Positions 60,027 through 64,000 of a DNA stretch of 64,000 bases are shown in pieces. The stretch's first letter is position 1. Each line of letters begins with the position of its first letter. The position numbers and the translations under genes were made by a program. Under the pieces are notes generated by a model. The model did not search any database. It was not told the DNA's origin and saw only the letters and a list, made by a program, of their open reading frames with translations. The stretch covers positions 124,001-188,000 of the forward strand of contig JAROAZ010000006.1 in the NCBI GenBank assembly GCA_029432775.1, given 5' to 3'. Origin of the DNA: Pontiellaceae bacterium B12227 (GTDB lineage: Bacteria; Verrucomicrobiota; Kiritimatiellia; Kiritimatiellales; Pontiellaceae).

Positions 60027-60557
60027 TTATGCTTCTTGTTCTTTTTTGTCTTTTACCGCGCTCAGCACGTAAACCAAACTTGCGACTTTCTGATCCATAA
60101 CGCCAACTAGCTGAGTACATGGTGCCTGCAGTGTGCCGAGCAACATGGCGCGCAATACATCCTTGGAAGGAAGCTTTGCGAGTTCCACAACATCACTGGC
60201 AGTAACAGCTTTGCCTTCAACAAAACCACCGGTTACAACCGGTTTCTCGTTTTCTGCGGTAAATTTCTTGATGACCTTAGCCACTTCAACCACGTCGCCG
60301 TCGCCGAAGATCATTGCAGTCTGACCTGACATCAGGTCTTTTGCATCCGCAGTCAAAGCGCGGTTAAGCATGGTCTTCTTGACGACATTGAACGATGCAC
60401 CGCTTTCACGCAGCGAATCCTTCAGGGCTGTGGTGGTCGGCATGTCCATTCCCGTATAATCGGCAATGATCATGTAGAGTGCACCCGCTACGCGCTGGTC
60501 GAGCTCTGCAGCTTCAGCAACTTTTTCCGGCCGTACGCCTTTTTCTTCAGGTTTCAT
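60027..60557 (-). CDS. rplJ: 50S ribosomal protein L10
   Basis: A 176-residue stalk-base protein that anchors L7/L12: YTGMDMPTTTALKDSLRESGASFNVVKKTML is the rRNA-binding part, and the C-terminal helix follows. Confidence 0.95.
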   Translation of the reverse strand: MKPEEKGVRPEKVAEAAELDQRVAGALYMIIADYTGMDMPTTTALKDSLRESGASFNVVKKTMLNRALTADAKDLMSGQTAMIFGDGDVVEVAKVIKKFTAENEKPVVTGGFVEGKAVTASDVVELAKLPSKDVLRAMLLGTLQAPCTQLVGVMDQKVASLVYVLSAVKDKKEQEA

Positions 60558-60577
60558 TTAAATACCCTTACCCTTCC

Positions 60578-61273
60578 CTATGCGGAGATTTCCTTGAGGG
60601 CAACCCGGAGACCCGGACCCATGGTGCTGGAAATCGTGCAACGTTTAATGTAGGTTCCTTTAGCACTTGCCGGTCTGGCGCCGTTGATGGCGTCCACAAT
60701 AGCCTGTGCATTTTCGAGCAACGCGGTTTTTTCAAACGAACGCTTACCAAAAGGAACAGCAATGTTTCCGTTGCGGTCCATACGAAACTCTACGCGACCG
60801 GCTTTCAGCTGATTAACAGCAGCAGCCGTGTCGTCCGTAACGGTTCCTGTTTTCGGATTCGGCATCAGACCACGCGGACCAAGCACACGTGCAACCTTAC
60901 GAACTTCTTTCATCGCGTCCGGGGTGGCAACAGCGGCATCAAAATCTGTCCAGCCGTCCTGTACCTTTTTGATCAGGTCTTCGAATCCAACTTCAGCAGC
61001 ACCGGCTTCGCGGGCGGCTTCGGCGGCATCGCCGGTTGCAAAAACAATGACACGAACATCTTTACCGGTACCGTGCGGAAGCGCAACGGTAGAGCGGATC
61101 GCCTGATCGGACTTAGAGGGATCAACCCCCATCCGGAAGGCAAATTCCAATGTTTCGTCGAATTTAGCGGTCGGATTTTCCTGAAGGAAGGCCACAGCGC
61201 TTTCAACACTGTAGTCGTTACTCCGGGTAACCTTCTCCGCAACTGCGGTATATTTTTTTCCGTGAATAGCCAT
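60578..61273 (-). CDS. rplA: 50S ribosomal protein L1
   Basis: A 231-residue protein: AKFDETLEFAFRMGVDPSKSDQAIRSTVALPHGTGK, and GPRGLMPNPKTGTVT in the second domain. L1 often represses rplKA translation; no leader site was identified. It directly abuts rplK. Confidence 0.97.
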   Translation of the reverse strand: MAIHGKKYTAVAEKVTRSNDYSVESAVAFLQENPTAKFDETLEFAFRMGVDPSKSDQAIRSTVALPHGTGKDVRVIVFATGDAAEAAREAGAAEVGFEDLIKKVQDGWTDFDAAVATPDAMKEVRKVARVLGPRGLMPNPKTGTVTDDTAAAVNQLKAGRVEFRMDRNGNIAVPFGKRSFEKTALLENAQAIVDAINGARPASAKGTYIKRCTISSTMGPGLRVALKEISA

Positions 61274-61696
61274 TTACTCCACCTCGATTCCCATGCTGCG
61301 CGCGGTACCTTCAATGATACGAACTGCAGCATCCAGATTGCTGGCGTTCAGGTCGTCTTTCTTAACCTCAACAATCTCTTCAATCTGCGCGCGGGTTACT
61401 TTACCGACCTTATCGCGGTTCGGTACGCCCGATCCTTTAGCCAGACCGGCTGCTTTTTTCAGCAAAACTGCTGCGGGCGGGCTTTTCGTTACAAACGAGA
61501 AGCTGCGGTCGCTATAAACGGTGATGATCACCGGAATAACCATTCCCGCCTGGCTCTGCGTAGCGGCATTATAAGCCTTGCAGAACTCCATAATATTTAC
61601 GCCATGCTGGCCCAATGCGGGACCGACCGGCGGTGCAGGGTTTGCTCCCCCTGCCGGGATCTGCAACTTAATATAGCCTGTGATTTCTTTAGCCAT
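61274..61696 (-). CDS. rplK: 50S ribosomal protein L11
   Basis: A 140-residue protein of the GTPase centre: [35 protein letters not shown]. The ATG at 61696 has GAGGA upstream; four codons more are open but not typical. Confidence 0.97.
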   Translation of the reverse strand: MAKEITGYIKLQIPAGGANPAPPVGPALGQHGVNIMEFCKAYNAATQSQAGMVIPVIITVYSDRSFSFVTKSPPAAVLLKKAAGLAKGSGVPNRDKVGKVTRAQIEEIVEVKKDDLNASNLDAAVRIIEGTARSMGIEVE

Positions 61697-61714
61697 AACA
61701 ATCCTCAATCAAAT

Positions 61715-62269
61715 TTATTCGGCCGAACGTTCAACCTGCCAGTACTCAAGCTCCACCGGAGCTTCGCGACCGAAGACAGAAACAAGAACCTTAAGCACAC
61801 CGCGCTCGGGATCAACTTCATCGATCACACCATTAGAGCTGGTGAACGGTCCATCGGTAACCTTCACGATTTCGCCTGGTTCGAACATCACCTTCGGAGC
61901 AACAACTTCCTTCTTCTCTTCAATCTGATTCACGATGCTGTTTACTTCTTCATCGCTCATCGCGGCGGGTCTTTCGCCACCAAGGAAGCCGATTACGCTC
62001 GGAGTGTTCTGAATGAAACTCCAGGCCTCAGCATTCAGTACGTTTCCTTCGTCATACAGGTTGATGTTAACCAACAGGTATCCCGGAAAAAACTTACGGT
62101 TGACCGTTGTTTTTTTGCCTTGTTTAACTTCTGAGACTTTTTCGGAAGGAATGAGTACCTCTCCGATCAAATCTTCCATTTCTTCCTGCTGCACGCGGCT
62201 GGCAATGTTCTTTTGAACTTTGAGCTCGTGACCGGAAAGCGCATGTAGGATGAACCATTGTTTTGGCAT
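61715..62269 (-). CDS. nusG: Transcription termination/antitermination factor NusG
   Basis: A 184-residue protein: NGN domain (WFILHALSGHELKVQKNI...FFPGYLLVNINL) and C-terminal KOW domain (FEPGEIVKVTDGPFTSSNGVIDEVD) that binds Rho or S10. Confidence 0.96.
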   Translation of the reverse strand: MPKQWFILHALSGHELKVQKNIASRVQQEEMEDLIGEVLIPSEKVSEVKQGKKTTVNRKFFPGYLLVNINLYDEGNVLNAEAWSFIQNTPSVIGFLGGERPAAMSDEEVNSIVNQIEEKKEVVAPKVMFEPGEIVKVTDGPFTSSNGVIDEVDPERGVLKVLVSVFGREAPVELEYWQVERSAE

Positions 62270-62293
62270 AGTGTATAATCCCTACTGAATAAA

Positions 62294-62497
62294 CTAACGA
62301 ATAATGAAGCGCAGCAAATTCATGTTCACCACATCGCAGAGCCCCACGAAGGCGCCAAGCACGATGACAGAGATAATGACCACCAACGACTGACCAAACA
62401 GTTCTTTACGGGTGGGCCATGAACATTTCAGCAGCTCGACCTTGACCTCTTCTAGAAAGGTTTTGAGAGCGCCTACGCTTAAGTTTTGTTTATCCAT
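62294..62497 (-). CDS. secE: Protein translocase subunit SecE
   Basis: A 67-residue single-helix form: FLEEVKVELLKCSWPTRKELFGQSLVVIISVIVLGAFVGLCD. The W-P-x-R/K signature is present. It precedes nusG, as usual. Confidence 0.95.
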   Translation of the reverse strand: MDKQNLSVGALKTFLEEVKVELLKCSWPTRKELFGQSLVVIISVIVLGAFVGLCDVVNMNLLRFIIR

Positions 62498-62522
62498 TGT
62501 TGCTTTCCAGTTTTCAAATAAG

Positions 62523-62598
62523 TGGCAGGACGGAAGGGACTCGAACCCCTAACAGCCGGTTTTGGAAACCGGTGCTCTACCAATTGAACTACCGTCCT
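62523..62598 (-). tRNA. tRNA-Trp (anticodon CCA)
   Basis: The minus strand gives a 76-base cloverleaf: acceptor AGGACGG/CCGTCCT, anticodon stem CCGGT/ACCGG with loop TTCCAAA (CCA), T-loop TTCGAGT, and an encoded 3' GCCA. It lies between rpmG and secE, a common location for trnW. Confidence 0.97.
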
Positions 62599-62617
62599 GA
62601 CTTCAAAATTGAATCAA

Positions 62618-62770
62618 CTACTTCGTTTCGCGATGAAGAGTGTGCCGCTTATCACGCGGGCAGTACTTCTTAATCTCGCGACGACCGGTTTCCAGCTTTT
62701 TATTGCGGGTTCCGGTGTAGTTGCGCTCTTTGCACTCGGTGCAGGCCAAAGTGATAATATCTCTTGGCAT
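62618..62770 (-). CDS. rpmG: 50S ribosomal protein L33
   Basis: A 50-residue protein: [23 protein letters not shown] and a single later Cys in [16 protein letters not shown]. Only three Cys remain (CxxC plus one), so the zinc site may be incomplete. It lies between tuf and tRNA-Trp. Confidence 0.95.
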   Translation of the reverse strand: MPRDIITLACTECKERNYTGTRNKKLETGRREIKKYCPRDKRHTLHRETK

Positions 62771-62802
62771 GGTATTGTCCTATTAGAGTTTAAACGGGTT
62801 AC

Positions 62803-62820
62803 GGGCAGGAAGTCCTGCCC
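62803..62820 (-). other. Hairpin between tuf and rpmG
   Basis: GGGCAGGAAGTCCTGCCC is an 8-bp perfect inverted repeat in the 70-base gap downstream of tuf. No T-run follows, so it is more likely a processing or stabilising stem than a terminator. Confidence 0.5.
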
Positions 62821-62840
62821 GCCCCGATTAATCACCGAAG

Positions 62841-64000
62841 TTACGCGACGATTTCGATAACACGCCCGGCACCAACGGTGCGGCCGCCTTCGCGGATGGC
62901 GAAGCGCATGTGCTGTTCCATTCCGATCGGAGTGATCAGCGTAACATCCATAGTGATGTTGTCGCCCGGCATTACCATTTCAACACCTTCAGGGAGCTGA
63001 ATGTCGCCAGTTACGTCCGTTGTACGGAAGTAGAACTGCGGACGGTATCCTTTAAAGAACGGCGTATGACGTCCACCTTCATCTTTGGACAGAACGTATA
63101 CTTCACCCTTGAACTGGGTGTGCGGAAGAACGGAGCCCGGCTTAGCCAGAATCTGACCACGCTGTACTTCTTCTTTCTTAGTACCACGCAGCAGAACACC
63201 AACGTTGTCACCAGCCTGACCCTCGTCGAGGATCTTGCGGAACATTTCAACACCCGTGCAGGTAGTTTTCGCAGTGTCTTTGATGCCAACGATTTCAACT
63301 TCGTCGCCGGTGTGAATCACACCACGCTCAACACGACCGGTAACAACCGTACCACGACCTTCGATAGAGAAAACGTCCTCAATCGGGAGAAGGAAAGGCA
63401 GATCTGTTACACGCTCGGGCTCTGGGATCCAGCTATCGAGAGCGTCCATGAGGTCCTGGATGCACTGAGCTTCCGGTCCTTCAGGATTGTTAATGGCGTT
63501 CAGGGCAGAACCGCGAACGATGGGGGAATCTTCTTCGAAGTCATACTTCGCGAGGAGTTCCTGAATTTCCATTTCAACGAGTTCGATCAGTTCTTCGTCA
63601 TCGACGAGGTCGCACTTGTTGAGGAAAACAACAATTTTCGGTACACCAACCTGGCGGGCCAGGAGGATGTGCTCACGGGTCTGCGGCATCGGGCCGGACG
63701 GAGCTTCAACCACCAGAATTGCGCCATCCATCTGGGCAGCACCGGTGATCATGTTTTTAACGTAGTCAGCATGGCCCGGGCAGTCAACGTGGGCGTAGTG
63801 ACGATTATCGGATTCGTACTCAACGTGCGAAGTCGCGATGGTCAGAATCTTAGTGGAGTCACGACGACCCTGGGATTCAGATGCTTTAGCAACGCTGTCA
63901 TATGCGATGTATTCAGCCAGCCCTTTGGCAGCCTGTACGCAGGTGATGGATGCAGTTACAGTAGTTTTACCATGGTCAACGTGACCAATAGTTCCCACGT
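62841..64000 (-). CDS. tuf: Elongation factor Tu (5' end outside the window)
   Basis: About 386 codons are visible, beginning with the V of ...[13 protein letters not shown]; roughly 11-12 N-terminal residues lie past 64000. G1 GHVDHGKT, G3 [26 protein letters not shown] and G4 NKCDLVDD are intact. Switch I is unusual: the common R-G-I-T-I-N is replaced by K-I-L-T-I-A, with the hydrolysis-linked Thr kept, after a longer [10 protein letters not shown] segment. The C-terminal domains look normal, so the gene is probably functional. Confidence 0.97.
   Translation of the reverse strand, partial: VGTIGHVDHGKTTVTASITCVQAAKGLAEYIAYDSVAKASESQGRRDSTKILTIATSHVEYESDNRHYAHVDCPGHADYVKNMITGAAQMDGAILVVEAPSGPMPQTREHILLARQVGVPKIVVFLNKCDLVDDEELIELVEMEIQELLAKYDFEEDSPIVRGSALNAINNPEGPEAQCIQDLMDALDSWIPEPERVTDLPFLLPIEDVFSIEGRGTVVTGRVERGVIHTGDEVEIVGIKDTAKTTCTGVEMFRKILDEGQAGDNVGVLLRGTKKEEVQRGQILAKPGSVLPHTQFKGEVYVLSKDEGGRHTPFFKGYRPQFYFRTTDVTGDIQLPEGVEMVMPGDNITMDVTLITPIGMEQHMRFAIREGGRTVGAGRVIEIVA

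Noticed and set aside
60479-62134. 551-codon plus-strand ORF opposite rplJ-rplA-rplK-nusG
   Set aside because: It crosses four conserved minus-strand genes and has no domain pattern; an effect of low stop density in the complementary frame.

Overview
The window looks like chromosomal core from a PVC-superphylum bacterium, most likely Kiritimatiellota/Verrucomicrobia. This placement is inference. It rests on the order tuf-rpmG-tRNA(Trp)-secE-nusG-rplKAJL-rpoBC, on an unusual switch I in EF-Tu, on a Tat-exported Gfo/Idh oxidoreductase, on three sigma-54 activators, and on PDDEXK 'GxxExxY' and REP-like repeats. GC content is moderate (roughly mid-50s by eye) and the cell is Gram-negative (TonB/ExbBD, BtuF lipoprotein, an outer-membrane-type protein).

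Layout. 0.2-7.3 kb (+): two NifA-like GAF-AAA-Fis regulators with a GNAT acetyltransferase, a DUF4186 protein, poly(A) polymerase PcnB, release-factor methylase PrmC and a SprT-like metalloprotease. 7.3-11.6 kb (-): exported HEAT-repeat protein, Tat-exported oxidoreductase and a LacI-type regulator. 11.7-19.2 kb (+): exbB-exbD-tonB-btuF-btuD-btuC, a GxxExxY nuclease-like gene bounded by 30-bp inverted repeats, then cobQ and larE. 19.3-23.6 kb (-): unknown Cys-rich protein, pgsA, a RodZ-like protein and ftsK. 23.7-25.0 kb (+): VOC protein and an outer-membrane-type protein. 25.0-27.5 kb: divergent pspF / pspABC stress module. 27.5-30.5 kb (-): oligoribonuclease, ackA, pta. 30.8-48.1 kb (-): one fused str-S10-spc-alpha ribosomal cluster (rpsL to rplQ) that lacks tuf, rpsN, rpmD and rpsD at their usual places. 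48.7-51.3 kb: cold-shock protein (+), nitronate monooxygenase-type flavoprotein and AraC-Ogt DNA repair protein (-). 51.4-64 kb (-): rpoC-rpoB-rplL-rplJ-rplA-rplK-nusG-secE-tRNA(Trp)-rpmG-tuf, with tuf cut by the window edge.

The most striking non-genic signal is a 15-bp palindrome, TTCCA-R-NNN-Y-TGGAA. I count 25 exact copies between 3.6 and 51.4 kb, where about 0.06 would be expected by chance for the ten fixed bases alone. It occurs both inside genes and in intergenic gaps, and in two ribosomal-operon gaps it grows into a hairpin with 12-bp arms. Second is the GxxExxY gene, whose start and stop codons both lie inside near-perfect 30-bp terminal inverted repeats and which sits between the B12 permease gene and cobQ, like an inserted unit. 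Third is a perfect 40-bp palindrome upstream of exbB.
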